Of a stretch of DNA of 64,000 nucleotides, positions 18,016 to 28,965 are shown piece after piece. Each line of letters begins with the position of its first letter. Positions within the stretch are counted from its first letter, which is position 1. Below the pieces are notes generated by a model. That model was not told where the DNA came from and made no database searches. It worked only from the letters and a program-made list of their open reading frames with translations. Made by a program: the position numbers and the translations under genes. The stretch comes from Thermococcus sp. MV5 (GTDB taxonomy: Archaea > Methanobacteriota_B > Thermococci > Thermococcales > Thermococcaceae): positions 137,887 to 201,886 of the forward strand of contig NZ_SNUE01000004.1 in NCBI RefSeq assembly GCF_012027425.1, written 5' to 3'.

Positions 18016-19298
18016 TACTCGCCCCTCCCAATCCCCTTAAACACAAAACCCTTTGGAGGAGTCTGTACTACGTGTCTTCCATCTATTAAAACTCTATTTC
18101 TCATGAGTTTTCCCAATTCTTCCCAATTAAGATTTCTAAACAGAGAGTGATCTGTTGCTATTACTGCCACATCACTCCCTCTTAAGGCCTCTTCAAGAGT
18201 TTCATGAGTACCTTTTACGTATGGATCATAGGTTCTTACATCCTTTACTTCTTCTTTTATCTCTTCAATAAAGGATAAAGCTGGAGAGTTCCTCATATCA
18301 TCCGAGTCTCCTTTATACGCCAATCCAAGTACCGTGACAGTGGCGTCCTCTGGAGGCAAGTTTATAGTCTTTAGAGCACTCACTAGAAGATCCTTGACAA
18401 AGAGAGGCATGTCTTCATTGATTTCTCTAGCTTTCTTCACCAATCCAAAATCTTCTTTAGCAGAGCTTAGTAATAAATAAGGATCTTTTGGCAAACAATG
18501 ACCTCCAACACCTATTCCCGGAGTGTGAATTTTGACCCGTGGATGTGTATTAGCCAATTCTATTGCTTTAAAAATATCAATACCATATTGGTGAGCTAAG
18601 AGAGCAAATTCATTTGCCAGTGCTATATTCACATCTCTAAAAGTGTTTTCCATCAGTTTTACCATTTCGCTGGTTGTGGAGTTCGTTTTAAATATTTGCC
18701 CTTTTACAAAAGAGCGGTATAATATCTCGGCTAGTTCTGCACTCTTTTCATCTATACCTCCGAGTATCCTCGAGTTATAAACAAGTTCCTTAAATATTCT
18801 TCCAGGCATTACCCTCTCAGGAGCATGTGCCATGTAGAAATCCCTTCCAGCTTTTAGACCATTTACCCTTTCTATGAGCTTTGCCATTCTTATAGTGGTC
18901 ATTGGTGGAATCGTGCTCTCAATAATCACCAAAGAGCCCATTTTCATAGTCTCAGCAACTGTTCTAACAGCATTTTCAAGATAACTTAGATCAGGAGTTT
19001 TATCATCCTTTAATGGCGTTTGAACACATATTAAGTAAACATCTTTCCCTCTTATATCATTCTTATCAGAGGTCGCCCTTAATCTGCCACTTTTTATGGC
19101 TTTATGTAAAAGTTCATCTATGTCAGGTTCTACTATATGAGAGTTGCCAGAATTCAATTTTTTCACGACTTCTTCCCTTATTTCATATCCCATCACATTA
19201 AAACCTGCATTTGCAAACATTATAGCTGTTGGAAGCCCAATATATCCCAACCCAATGACCGCAATTTCTGCACTTTTCTCAATTATTCTCTCTTTCAT
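18012..19298 (-). CDS. wecC: UDP-N-acetyl-D-mannosamine dehydrogenase
   Basis: 428 residues. Rossmann motif IAVIGLGYIGLP at the start, central dimer domain, and active-site Cys in GVGGHCLPKDPY. The last third is the UDP-binding domain (VLGLAYKGDSDDMRNSPA). It oxidises UDP-ManNAc to UDP-ManNAcA using NAD. The ATG at 19298 is chosen because GGTGGAAGAG precedes it; a GTG three codons upstream lies inside that ribosome-binding site. Confidence 0.95.
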   Translation of the reverse strand: MKERIIEKSAEIAVIGLGYIGLPTAIMFANAGFNVMGYEIREEVVKKLNSGNSHIVEPDIDELLHKAIKSGRLRATSDKNDIRGKDVYLICVQTPLKDDKTPDLSYLENAVRTVAETMKMGSLVIIESTIPPMTTIRMAKLIERVNGLKAGRDFYMAHAPERVMPGRIFKELVYNSRILGGIDEKSAELAEILYRSFVKGQIFKTNSTTSEMVKLMENTFRDVNIALANEFALLAHQYGIDIFKAIELANTHPRVKIHTPGIGVGGHCLPKDPYLLLSSAKEDFGLVKKAREINEDMPLFVKDLLVSALKTINLPPEDATVTVLGLAYKGDSDDMRNSPALSFIEEIKEEVKDVRTYDPYVKGTHETLEEALRGSDVAVIATDHSLFRNLNWEELGKLMRNRVLIDGRHVVQTPPKGFVFKGIGRGEY

Positions 19299-19596
19299 CT
19301 CTTCCACCCTAAGTAAAAGAGAATAGAACCCAAATTTAAGGTTTTTCCACGCAACAATTTCAAACTAAAACTTTCAAAGATTTCCCCAGAATTTTTGATT
19401 TTTCTTAAGATAGGAGCCCAATGATAAGATAAAACTACAGAACATGGCTCTAAAATATCCGTTTCATTAACAGAAATTGTAATAAACGTTTGCAACTAAA
19501 AAGGAGCTTTTGGGATATGAGTATCCAGACTCAAAAAAACCATTTTACGGAAACCCTTTTAATGGACAAAGGTGTTCATAATATTGGGTGAAATCT
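19299..19596. other. Divergent intergenic region wecC / DUF354 gene
   Basis: About 300 bases, AT-rich, carrying the divergent promoters. A CTTTTAATGG run at about 19555 could be the TATA element for the plus-strand gene. The minus-strand open frame here has no ribosome-binding site and no family features. No repeat or RNA seen. Confidence 0.4.
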
Positions 19597-20685
19597 GTGA
19601 AGATTTGGATAGACATTGTTAATGCACCTCACGCTCACTTTTTCAAGGGTATAATCAGGGAACTCGAGAAGAGAGGACATGAAGTTTTGGTCACTACAAG
19701 GGAATTTGACGGTTTAACTGGAATTTTAGACATGTTGGGAATAAATTATTACACTGTCGGAAAACATGGTGGTTCTACACTTGAAGGAAAGCTCATAGCA
19801 AGTGTTGAAAGACAGCATAAGCTCGCTAAATTAATAATTGAAGAAAAACCCGATTTAGCCCTCTATAAAAATTCTCCAGAGGCTCCAAGAATTGCCTTTG
19901 GTTTGGGAATTCCAACTATAGGATTTGCAGATAATGACACCGCAACAGCGGTTAATAAACTTATGTTACCATTCACAAGGAGACTTGTTTATCCGAAAGC
20001 CATTGACGCATATGAGCTTATAAAATGCGGAGCTGATGCGAATTCTTTAAGACCTATAAACGGCATACCCGAGCTTGCTCACCTATATGGATTCGTTCCA
20101 AGCAAAAAACCGCTGAAAGAACTAGATTTAACCGCCTACAGCTATATCGTTATGAGAACTGAACCGATAAAAGCCAATTACTTTAACGGGGATGCTGAGA
20201 AAAGCATACTTGAGAATATCATACCCCTCCTCCCCGACATTCCCATTGTCCTTTTCCCAAGAACCAAAAGCCAGGCAAAGCGGTTTAAACACTTTGAAAA
20301 TGTTATAATCCCCGACCATGTTACCGATAGCCTATCGCTTCTATATTACGCAAAACTCATGATAGGAGCCGGTGGAACAATGAATAGAGAGGCACTAGCT
20401 TTAGGAACTCCAACCATATCCACATATCCAGGTAAGCTACTCGCAATAACTCGGTGGCTTATAAACTTGGGGATTAAGTTCCACTCCACAGATCCCATAA
20501 GAGTTTCTGAGAAGGCATGGGAGCTCATGAGAAAGAATGGGGCCTTTAGAAAGCATATTAGAAACGTAATTATGACCATGGAAAATCCCGTAGATGCATT
20601 TTTGAACGAAATCGAAACGTATGAAGAATATGGAACATTCCCTGTCCAAGAAACTGCTCCCGAAGAACTGGTGAGCAGAAAATGA
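19597..20685 (+). CDS. DUF354 protein, glycosyltransferase-B-like
   Basis: 362 residues, matching the archaeal DUF354 (COG1817) family. It opens VKIWIDIVNAPHAHFFKGI, like GT-B glycosyltransferases and epimerases. The second half carries MIGAGGTMNREALALGTPT, a typical nucleotide-sugar/acceptor loop. The start GTG at 19597 is favoured by GGTGAAATCT six bases before it. Its position beside wecB and wecC suggests work in the same surface-glycan pathway, by inference. It overlaps the next gene by four bases. Confidence 0.8.
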   Translation: MKIWIDIVNAPHAHFFKGIIRELEKRGHEVLVTTREFDGLTGILDMLGINYYTVGKHGGSTLEGKLIASVERQHKLAKLIIEEKPDLALYKNSPEAPRIAFGLGIPTIGFADNDTATAVNKLMLPFTRRLVYPKAIDAYELIKCGADANSLRPINGIPELAHLYGFVPSKKPLKELDLTAYSYIVMRTEPIKANYFNGDAEKSILENIIPLLPDIPIVLFPRTKSQAKRFKHFENVIIPDHVTDSLSLLYYAKLMIGAGGTMNREALALGTPTISTYPGKLLAITRWLINLGIKFHSTDPIRVSEKAWELMRKNGAFRKHIRNVIMTMENPVDAFLNEIETYEEYGTFPVQETAPEELVSRK

Positions 20686-22601
20686 GGGCCAGATTGGCCA
20701 CGATTATTTTTCTTTTACTCATTTACGCTTCTCCGGCAAGATCATTTGAATATCATCTCCATGGAATTGGGAAGGTAATTGACACCTCTCCCCCACCTTC
20801 TCTTGTTCTAAATATTGAAGAAATTCCGGTAACTTATGTAGTAGGGCCTGATTCAAGCGGATACATTTACGGAGTAGAGTATAAGAGATTGAGGCACCAG
20901 AGAATGAAAATACTAAAAAGTCTAGATGGAAAGGAGTGGGAAGTATTATATATACACAATACCGAAATAACTTCCCTTTATCTATGGAAAGACACGCTCT
21001 TCTTCTCGGACATCAAAGGAAGGATATTCATGTGGAATGAACAAACTTTTGAAGAGGTTTTGAGACTTGATGATGGCAAATATGCTATCTGGTGGTCATG
21101 GGCAGGAAATGAAGACTTTCTGCTTATAGGAGAATATGGGAAGAAGTCCAATAGTGCAAAAGTCTATAGAACTTTCGACGGGAGGCATTTTGAAGTTTTC
21201 TTCGATATAAAAGATCACTACGAAGTTAAAGACAATGGATGCCATATCCACCTAGTCACCATAGATCCCTACGATAAAATCGTTTACGTTGGAGTTGGTG
21301 ATAATCCCCCGTATAGAGGACTGTATATCTATAAAAACGGCACTTGGATGTTTAGAAATACTAACAACCATGTAATTAATTATGTAATGAACAGTGGACC
21401 CCTAGCTGCCACGTATCCCGATGAAAATAGAGTCTTCTTCTATAATGATAACTTTCCCCAGATAATAGAGTACAACAAGAAAAAGGACGAACTTAAACCC
21501 CTAGCAACATGGTTCGGGAAGTATTATAAAGCAGAAATGAAGTTCTACGATGCCATAAGAGACCCAGAAACTGGAATTCATTATGCAGTAAGCGTGGACT
21601 ATCATAAAGAGGGCATGGGTTATCTCTGGATATCCCTCGACGGAATAGTATGGAGGAAGATAAGTGGAGGGTTAGTAAATGGTACCAATATTCTCTACCC
21701 CATTCACATAGCAAACGGTTATCTCTATATGAACAATTTACGAATGAAATTATTCACACGAGAAGAGGCCCTAAAATTGATCTATGGAAAAGGCTCTAAC
21801 TTTCCCGTCTCTGGAACCCTTGTTGAAAACAGGCTTATAGTATTTCCAGTACATGTGAAATATCCAATTGCAATTGTTATAAAAGGGAAGAAATTCCAAA
21901 ATCATCTTTCCACTGAACTGAATTGGAAGGCAATAAACGGTACTATAGAAAAGAAAAGAGATGTTTTAATTTTATTCCCTTCAAGACCCTCTTCAGCCCT
22001 GGAACTCACGGGGTTAAAACTCGAAAATGGATGGTACACTTTAGGGCTGTGTCTCAAAAGTTCCCAACCCTGGGGCACTCAAATTAACCCAGTACGTGTT
22101 ACCGTTTATACAGAAAAAAATGTTTATGGCGGGCTTGCCCAGGTAAGCAATGAATGGCGGCCTTTCTACTATGTCTTTTATATGCCCACTGATGGAACAA
22201 TAACTCTTTCCCTTCTCTTCAATGGGACAGCAACATATTGGATTGGATGCCTGTTTTTATCCAACGATATCAGCACATCTAAACCAAACGGAAAATTCCT
22301 AATGGGAGAAAGTTACTCAAAAAATGTGAGGCTACGAATAGACGATAAAACTTATTATATAGGAGACCTAAGGCCAGGAGAGACTTATGTCCTGCATCTT
22401 AAGGATTTAGAAACTATCGAGCTCCTCTCTGGAGGAGCCGTTGACATATTGATCACAGACAAATGGGAAGAAAAGCACGGCCTAATGATAGCAAACAACC
22501 AAATAAATAACCCTGAGTCAAATAGCATTTTCTCTGTCATGTATCTTCTGTTAATCTCCTTTATTTTGGGAGGATATGCACTCAAACAGCAGATGCAATA
22601 G
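20682..22601 (+). CDS. Secreted, membrane-anchored propeller-like protein of unknown function
   Basis: 639 residues, family not recognised. A signal peptide is visible (RLATIIFLLLIYASPARS). The region to about residue 370 has repeated units with W, D and G (TSLYLWKDTLFFSDIKGRIF; VYRTFDGRHFEVFFDIKDHY; LWISLDGIVWRKISGGLVNG), as in a beta-propeller of BNR/sialidase type. The part from about residue 450 to 540 is beta-rich and may be a carbohydrate-binding-like fold. A final hydrophobic helix (FSVMYLLLISFILGG) anchors it facing outward. It overlaps the DUF354 gene start-to-stop and, at its 3' end, the convergent SpoIIM gene by 20 bases. Confidence 0.75.
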   Translation: MRARLATIIFLLLIYASPARSFEYHLHGIGKVIDTSPPPSLVLNIEEIPVTYVVGPDSSGYIYGVEYKRLRHQRMKILKSLDGKEWEVLYIHNTEITSLYLWKDTLFFSDIKGRIFMWNEQTFEEVLRLDDGKYAIWWSWAGNEDFLLIGEYGKKSNSAKVYRTFDGRHFEVFFDIKDHYEVKDNGCHIHLVTIDPYDKIVYVGVGDNPPYRGLYIYKNGTWMFRNTNNHVINYVMNSGPLAATYPDENRVFFYNDNFPQIIEYNKKKDELKPLATWFGKYYKAEMKFYDAIRDPETGIHYAVSVDYHKEGMGYLWISLDGIVWRKISGGLVNGTNILYPIHIANGYLYMNNLRMKLFTREEALKLIYGKGSNFPVSGTLVENRLIVFPVHVKYPIAIVIKGKKFQNHLSTELNWKAINGTIEKKRDVLILFPSRPSSALELTGLKLENGWYTLGLCLKSSQPWGTQINPVRVTVYTEKNVYGGLAQVSNEWRPFYYVFYMPTDGTITLSLLFNGTATYWIGCLFLSNDISTSKPNGKFLMGESYSKNVRLRIDDKTYYIGDLRPGETYVLHLKDLETIELLSGGAVDILITDKWEEKHGLMIANNQINNPESNSIFSVMYLLLISFILGGYALKQQMQ

Positions 22602-23142
22602 TGGGTGTGATATAAGCCTCAACAAAAGCTGCCACCAAAAGCATTACAAGCGCTATGGCAAGCATTTTCATAGACTTCCTGAATCCATTTAAAAAGCGCT
22701 CTCCTAGAGTACCTTCCCCTTTAACAAGCTCAAAATACCATTCAACACCCCCAACCCCAGCAACGGCAAAAGCCGGGATTTCAATCAATCCATGAGGGAG
22801 TATAGCTAACACAATCCTTAACAAATCCTCACCCTGTAAATGGAAGTACTCTACCACTATCCCAACTATAAACCCATTGAAGAATAATATTCCAGCTGGT
22901 ACTATTCCAAATAAAACCCCTCCAATTGCCGAAATAATTGCAACCCTGGAATTATTAAAGAAAATGAACGTGAAAAGGCTAAACCTATCCATGCTCTCGT
23001 TAATGTTGCCCCCCAAGAATTCCCTTAAATTTGAAAATATTATCTCAGCTGAACTAGGATTTACCCGAGCAAAAAGGATGCCAAAGGCAGATCCAACTAA
23101 AAATAAGGCTATAAACCCGCAAAAAATCCTACTTCTTTTCAT
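22582..23142 (-). CDS. SpoIIM/DUF95 family integral membrane protein
   Basis: 186 residues with about five membrane helices. GVLFGIVPAGILFFNGFIVG and LAILPHGLIEIPAFAVAG are the family hallmarks (the HGxxEIPA motif). The name derives from the Bacillus sporulation protein; the archaeal function is not established, and the fold is suggested to handle cell-envelope or membrane-remodelling tasks. GGTGAAA precedes the ATG at 23142. The gene overlaps the end of the upstream ligase-domain gene by 14 bases. Confidence 0.85.
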   Translation of the reverse strand: MKRSRIFCGFIALFLVGSAFGILFARVNPSSAEIIFSNLREFLGGNINESMDRFSLFTFIFFNNSRVAIISAIGGVLFGIVPAGILFFNGFIVGIVVEYFHLQGEDLLRIVLAILPHGLIEIPAFAVAGVGGVEWYFELVKGEGTLGERFLNGFRKSMKMLAIALVMLLVAAFVEAYITPTIASAV

Positions 23143-23419
23143 TTTCACCACTCAATGCATTTTTAAGGGCCATCTTAAAGTCTTCAGCGTCAATATAGGG
23201 CATTTCGATGTCCATTCTTACAGAAAAGAACTCGTCTATTATACCCTCAAGCTCTTCCAGCTTCTTTCCTTTTAACGCATCCTCCAGCTCAAGAATGGTT
23301 TCTTCAGGATAGATAAAAAAATCCCCAGTAATTCTCACATTTTTAGCAATACTGCCCTCCTCTTCAATCTCAAACCTTATAAGACCCTTCTTAGCCTTAT
23401 GTTCTCCAATCCTTTTCAT
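23129..23419 (-). CDS. Lipoate-protein ligase C-terminal domain protein (LplB-like)
   Basis: 96 residues (MKRIGEHKAKKGLIRFEIEE onward). It resembles the separately encoded C-terminal domain of archaeal lipoate-protein ligase, needed with LplA-N for adenylation of lipoate. The pattern GSIAKNVRITGDFFIYPEE and the following helix LEDALKGKKLEELEGIIDEF are typical. The N-terminal partner gene is not in this window. The ATG at 23419 has only a weak upstream GTGAGTG; an earlier in-frame start adds five residues but lies in the promoter. Confidence 0.8.
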   Translation of the reverse strand: MKRIGEHKAKKGLIRFEIEEEGSIAKNVRITGDFFIYPEETILELEDALKGKKLEELEGIIDEFFSVRMDIEMPYIDAEDFKMALKNALSGENEKK

Positions 23420-23449
23420 GACACTCACAAACAAATTTAAAGCGGGTAG

Positions 23450-25423
<1,974 letters not shown>

Positions 25424-25442
25424 GATCTTTTCTTTTCCATAC

Positions 25443-25482
25443 ATTTTAGGTGTAGAACTCCTTTTTTCCACAAACCTAAAAT
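25443..25482 (+). repeat. Inverted repeat between argS and the aldolase gene
   Basis: ATTTTAGGT at 25443-25451 and ACCTAAAAT at 25474-25482 are perfect inverted copies (9 bp) separated by 22 bases that include a T6 run. It could be a 3'-end hairpin of argS or an operator for the next gene. The reader should treat both as open. Confidence 0.5.
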
Positions 25483-25512
25483 ACACCAAAACCAAACTAT
25501 TCTGGTGATCCT

Positions 25513-26400
25513 ATGCGCGGAGTTGTAGTACCCCTTGTAACACCCTTTAATGAGGACTATTCAATTGACCTCTCTGCCCTTGAAGAGCATATAAATTACC
25601 TTCAAAAAGTTGGAGTGCATGGTATTTTCATAAACGCCACTACCGGAGAATTCACAAGCTTAAATAATGAAGAAAGGAAACTTTTGGCAGAAAAAGGCAG
25701 AGAAATTGTTACTTCAGCCTTTTACCTAGTAGGAACAGCCTCAACGAACACCTTTGAAGTTATAGAACTCACCAAACATGCTCAAGATATAGGAGCTGAT
25801 TATGTGGTCATAGCCCCTCCTTATTACTGTCCGCTTAATGATGATGCTCTCTTTAAACACTACTCTCTAGTGGCAGAAAAAACAGAAATTCCAATAATCC
25901 TCTACAATATCCCCAGTTGTGCCAATCCAATGAGTGTTTCTCTAATAAAACGCCTTGCTCTCGAGTACTCAAACATAACTGGGATAAAGGAAACCATAGA
26001 TAGCATCAACCACGTTAGGGATGTAATATTTGAAGTAAAAACCGAAAGGAAAGACTTTAAAGTGTTCACAGGTCTAGATCAGCACCTTTTAAACACGCTC
26101 TTTTTAGGAGGGGATGGAGGGATAATGGCATGTGCAAACTTTGCCCCCGAGCTTCATCTTGAAGTCTACAAGGCATTTGAAGAGAGAAAGTTTGAAAAAG
26201 CCATGGAGTACTCCCAAAAGCTTGCAAAGGTCTCAAAAGTCTATGATCTAGCATCATCATTTGGCTCTGCAATAAAAATTGCCATGAATATAAGAGGGTT
26301 TTCAATAAAACCAATCCTTAGACCACCTTATATAATGGATGGAGAAAAAGCCAGAGAAAGAATAAAACAGCTACTAGCTTCACTGGAGCTTATACCTTAA
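25513..26400 (+). CDS. Dihydrodipicolinate synthase/N-acetylneuraminate lyase family aldolase
   Basis: 295 residues, (beta/alpha)8 class I aldolase. [10 protein letters not shown] holds the pyruvate-binding motif, PIILYNIPS the catalytic Tyr and GIKETIDS the Schiff-base Lys near residue 157. Members condense or cleave pyruvate with an aldehyde: lysine synthesis, sialic acid lyase or KD(P)G aldolase. No lysine-synthesis genes are nearby, so a sugar-acid aldolase is equally plausible. The gene overlaps the convergent aRF1 gene by 21 bases. Confidence 0.85.
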   Translation: MRGVVVPLVTPFNEDYSIDLSALEEHINYLQKVGVHGIFINATTGEFTSLNNEERKLLAEKGREIVTSAFYLVGTASTNTFEVIELTKHAQDIGADYVVIAPPYYCPLNDDALFKHYSLVAEKTEIPIILYNIPSCANPMSVSLIKRLALEYSNITGIKETIDSINHVRDVIFEVKTERKDFKVFTGLDQHLLNTLFLGGDGGIMACANFAPELHLEVYKAFEERKFEKAMEYSQKLAKVSKVYDLASSFGSAIKIAMNIRGFSIKPILRPPYIMDGEKARERIKQLLASLELIP

Positions 26401-27627
26401 GATTGCACCAATTCCCCCAAAAGCCCTATAGAACTGCTGACCTTCATCAGTATCGAGGGATATTATTTCAACTTCAGATCCACTCTCTTCTGCTATTTTT
26501 ATAAGTTCTTCGGCCACATCCCACTTCTCAAAGCTTATGTTCTGACTGTTGCACTTAGGACAGTTTTTGAGGTTTTTCTTATAAATCTCAAACTCAGGCT
26601 CATTCATAGTTTTTAACTCTTCCCATCCGCAATTGTTACACTTGGCCCTTACTCTAACCCTGTCATATCCTTCACTTAGTAAGAGCGTGTCCACTGCTCC
26701 AAGTTCAAGAGCATTTCTCACCTCTTTTTCACCGTATGTTATAAGGCCCGTATCTTTGACTAGGTGCTTGAAAAACTGCTGAATGAGTTTCCTCTCTTTA
26801 ACAGCCTCATGCTCTCTTAAAATGTCACTTGCCTTTTCAACAAGCTCTCTAAGACCATACTGACCATGATAGCTTATATCCACGACTCCAAGAATCCTTT
26901 TTCTGAGCTCATGATGCAAATACTCCCCTTCAACAAATTCCTCCTTTGTTGGTCCCGGACCACCAACAATAATACCCTTAAGCTCCCCCTTTTCCAGAAG
27001 AGGCAGAAAAACCTTGGTAGAATGCTCACCAATTCTTTTCATGAACTCATGGGTCTCTTGCTCCCTAATTCGCTCATATCTTCGAGCTGACTGACCACCA
27101 GCCCTTGTCTTTCCAGGTACATTAGAAGTCAACTCTTCTATAACATCTATCTTTTTCCCTCTAAGAAGCCCTATTGTGGCTTCGTTCTTTTCAACCGTTA
27201 TTAAACCATAAGCATCTTTAACACGGAGCATCTCCTCAAGGGGTTCCGTTACAAAAGTTTGGTCACATCGATAAAGCCTGACGTTCAGCGGTTCCGGTGG
27301 AATGATAGCAAACACCCTAATATCGGATACTCCCTCCTGCTCGCTCACGTTACCAACAAAAAGAGCTAATCCGGTTTCAGGAGTCTGTTTATAAAGCTTA
27401 AGATGCTGCATAGCTCTTTCTAAAGCACCGAGAACGTTTTTTCGAGTTGTCTTCGATTTAATATTCTGTGCTGTTCCATACTCCTCTCTAAGCTGCTGCA
27501 TAACCTTATTCAAATCATAATCTGCTGGAATATAGAGGGAGACCAACTCTGTGGCTCGACCTCGGATCTTTTTAAGCTCCTCAACCTTCTTTTTAAGCTC
27601 ATACATTTCAGCAGACTTGTGAGACAT
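26380..27627 (-). CDS. prf1: Peptide chain release factor aRF1
   Basis: 415 residues, usual for archaeal RF1. NIKS stop-codon recognition motif at residues 55-58, GGQ at 177-179 in the peptidyl-tRNA hydrolysis domain, and zinc-finger cysteines CNNCGWEE ... CPKCN near residues 340-375. It reads all three stop codons and releases the peptide. The ATG at 27627 follows GAGGTGATAATC. The 3' end lies antisense to the end of the aldolase gene. Confidence 0.97.
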   Translation of the reverse strand: MSHKSAEMYELKKKVEELKKIRGRATELVSLYIPADYDLNKVMQQLREEYGTAQNIKSKTTRKNVLGALERAMQHLKLYKQTPETGLALFVGNVSEQEGVSDIRVFAIIPPEPLNVRLYRCDQTFVTEPLEEMLRVKDAYGLITVEKNEATIGLLRGKKIDVIEELTSNVPGKTRAGGQSARRYERIREQETHEFMKRIGEHSTKVFLPLLEKGELKGIIVGGPGPTKEEFVEGEYLHHELRKRILGVVDISYHGQYGLRELVEKASDILREHEAVKERKLIQQFFKHLVKDTGLITYGEKEVRNALELGAVDTLLLSEGYDRVRVRAKCNNCGWEELKTMNEPEFEIYKKNLKNCPKCNSQNISFEKWDVAEELIKIAEESGSEVEIISLDTDEGQQFYRAFGGIGAILRYKLQ

Positions 27628-27707
27628 GATTATCACCTCACCAACTCTTCCCTTTTCTCACTACAACCCTCTTAAAAAATTCGACTTTATAAAGATTTGG
27701 AAAAAAG

Positions 27708-27944
27708 CTAGAGATAAGACAAGAACAATAAAAGAAAAACGCCCAAAATTCCGCCAACGGCCACTATAAGGAAGTTTATTAGGTTTATCTCTATATGTGC
27801 TATACCAAGATAATTCAGAACTCCCAAGAGGATTAAACCAACTACTGCATTCATAGCCATCCATCTCAGCACTGCGAAGGTCAGTTTGACAACTATCACT
27901 GCGGCAATTATTAATAATATTATGAATATTAAGACATTAATCAT
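27708..27944 (-). CDS. BofA-like small membrane protein
   Basis: 78 residues: three hydrophobic segments (NVLIFIILLIIAAVIVVKLT, NAVVGLILLGVLNYLGI, NFLIVAVGGILGVFLLLFLS). It matches the pro-sigmaK-processing-inhibitor BofA family in length and in the NAVVGL and N-L-VA-GGxxGV pattern. In Bacillus BofA inhibits an M50 protease; an M50 protease occurs elsewhere in this window, but a link is speculative. GGAGGTGAAAGGA sets the start at 27944, overlapping the HEAT gene by 8 bases. Confidence 0.8.
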   Translation of the reverse strand: MINVLIFIILLIIAAVIVVKLTFAVLRWMAMNAVVGLILLGVLNYLGIAHIEINLINFLIVAVGGILGVFLLLFLSYL

Positions 27945-28515
27945 TCCTTTCACCTCCTAAGTCTTTTATCACTTCCCGGGCGATTTCACCCAAAGAAACC
28001 CATTTAACACCTTCAAGTGGTAAAATAACAGCTTCAGTAACATCCTTAAATTGCTCAATTATTGGAAGAACCTCCTTAACTTTGAGTTTCTTAAGCATTA
28101 ACATTGCAAAGGCTTTTCTATTTTTATCCCCTCTCTCAAGAATGTCTATAAGCTCTTCTATTATCTCATCCCTGAACATCCCTTCAATCCATGGGAAAAA
28201 CCTTAGCATTAGTTCAAATGTCTGCATAGCATTCTCTTTAACATATGGGTCTGGATCGTTTACAAGGAGGAGAGTTTTCAATGGAAGGCCCTCTTCGACA
28301 TACTCCATCATCAAATCCTTGTGTCTTGAGACAAGCTCCCCAAGGAGTAAGAGAGCATCGCCCTTAAGGCCAGGATTTTCTTCATCGAGAAGTTCTATTA
28401 TTGCATCAACGTATTTTTGATCTTTCATCGCAGAGATGAGGATTTCTTCTAAATCGCCCTGAGAGAGCATTTTTATAACTTTATTCTTTTTGGAACCGAA
28501 TGAAAATAACCCCAT
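27937..28515 (-). CDS. HEAT-repeat protein
   Basis: 192 residues, almost entirely helical. Paired helices recur about every 35-40 residues (YVDAIIELLDEENPGLKGDA; PLKTLLLVNDPDPYVKENAM; IIEELIDILERGDKNRKAFA), each with the D/P-V-A spacing of HEAT repeats. Such proteins are scaffolds, and no catalytic motif is present. It is transcribed ahead of the BofA-like gene with overlapping ends. Confidence 0.8.
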   Translation of the reverse strand: MGLFSFGSKKNKVIKMLSQGDLEEILISAMKDQKYVDAIIELLDEENPGLKGDALLLLGELVSRHKDLMMEYVEEGLPLKTLLLVNDPDPYVKENAMQTFELMLRFFPWIEGMFRDEIIEELIDILERGDKNRKAFAMLMLKKLKVKEVLPIIEQFKDVTEAVILPLEGVKWVSLGEIAREVIKDLGGERND

Positions 28516-28597
28516 TACACAACCCTATTGTAATTTTGCATTAAACTTTAAATCATTTTCCTTAAGTTTTAAAAAAGAAGCACGAGAATTTAAAGCT

Positions 28598-28653
28598 AGG
28601 CAATGAGGAGAGCGAATTGCGCTGAGCTATGATGAAAAAAGAGGTCCGAGCCT
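28598..28653 (+). ncRNA. Box C/D sRNA candidate (2'-O-methylation guide)
   Basis: All four boxes are present in order with archaeal spacing: C box ATGAGGA (28603-28609), 12-nt guide (28610-28621), D' box CTGA (28622-28625), 3-nt spacer, C' box ATGATGA (28629-28635), 10-nt guide (28636-28645), D box CCGA (28646-28649). A terminal stem AGGC/GCCT (28598-28601 with 28650-28653) closes it. C box position 5 is G instead of U and D box position 2 is C instead of U. The two changes together replace the usual U-U with a G-C pair in the K-turn. The predicted D' target is CGCAAUUCGCUC, methylated at its fifth base. It ends a few bases before the MazG ribosome-binding site. Confidence 0.72.
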
Positions 28654-28668
28654 CTGGAGGGAGATATT

Positions 28669-28959
28669 ATGCACATCAAAGAATTCCAGGAACTTATTAA
28701 GGAGCTCTACTTTCATAGGGATGAAAAAAGAGGGTTAGAGAAGACTTTTCTCTGGTTTAGTGAGGAAGTTGGCGAACTAGCAGAGGCCTTAAGGAAAAAT
28801 GATAGAACGGCCATAGAAGAAGAATTTGCCGATGTCTTAGCTTGGCTCGTGAGTTTAGCCAACATAGTAGGGGTGGATGTGGAGGAAGCCGCTAAGAAGA
28901 AGTATCCTGGAGTCTGCCCTTACTGCGGGAAGAATCCTTGTGAGTGTGAGAAGGAGTGA
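28669..28959 (+). CDS. MazG-type nucleotide pyrophosphohydrolase with zinc-knuckle tail
   Basis: 96 residues. FLWFSEEVGELAEALRKND and EEFADVLAWLVSLANIVGVD supply the four metal-binding acidic positions (ExxE ... ExxD) of the MazG fold, which hydrolyses NTPs or dNTPs to NMP and pyrophosphate. The C-terminus CPYCGKNPCECEKE is a short cysteine-rich tail that may bind zinc. GGAGGGAGATATT precedes the ATG. Confidence 0.88.
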   Translation: MHIKEFQELIKELYFHRDEKRGLEKTFLWFSEEVGELAEALRKNDRTAIEEEFADVLAWLVSLANIVGVDVEEAAKKKYPGVCPYCGKNPCECEKE

Positions 28960-28965
28960 GAGGTA

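Noticed and set aside
19295-19495. 66-codon minus-strand frame upstream of wecC
   Set aside because: No ribosome-binding site, no family pattern; it occupies the divergent promoter region.
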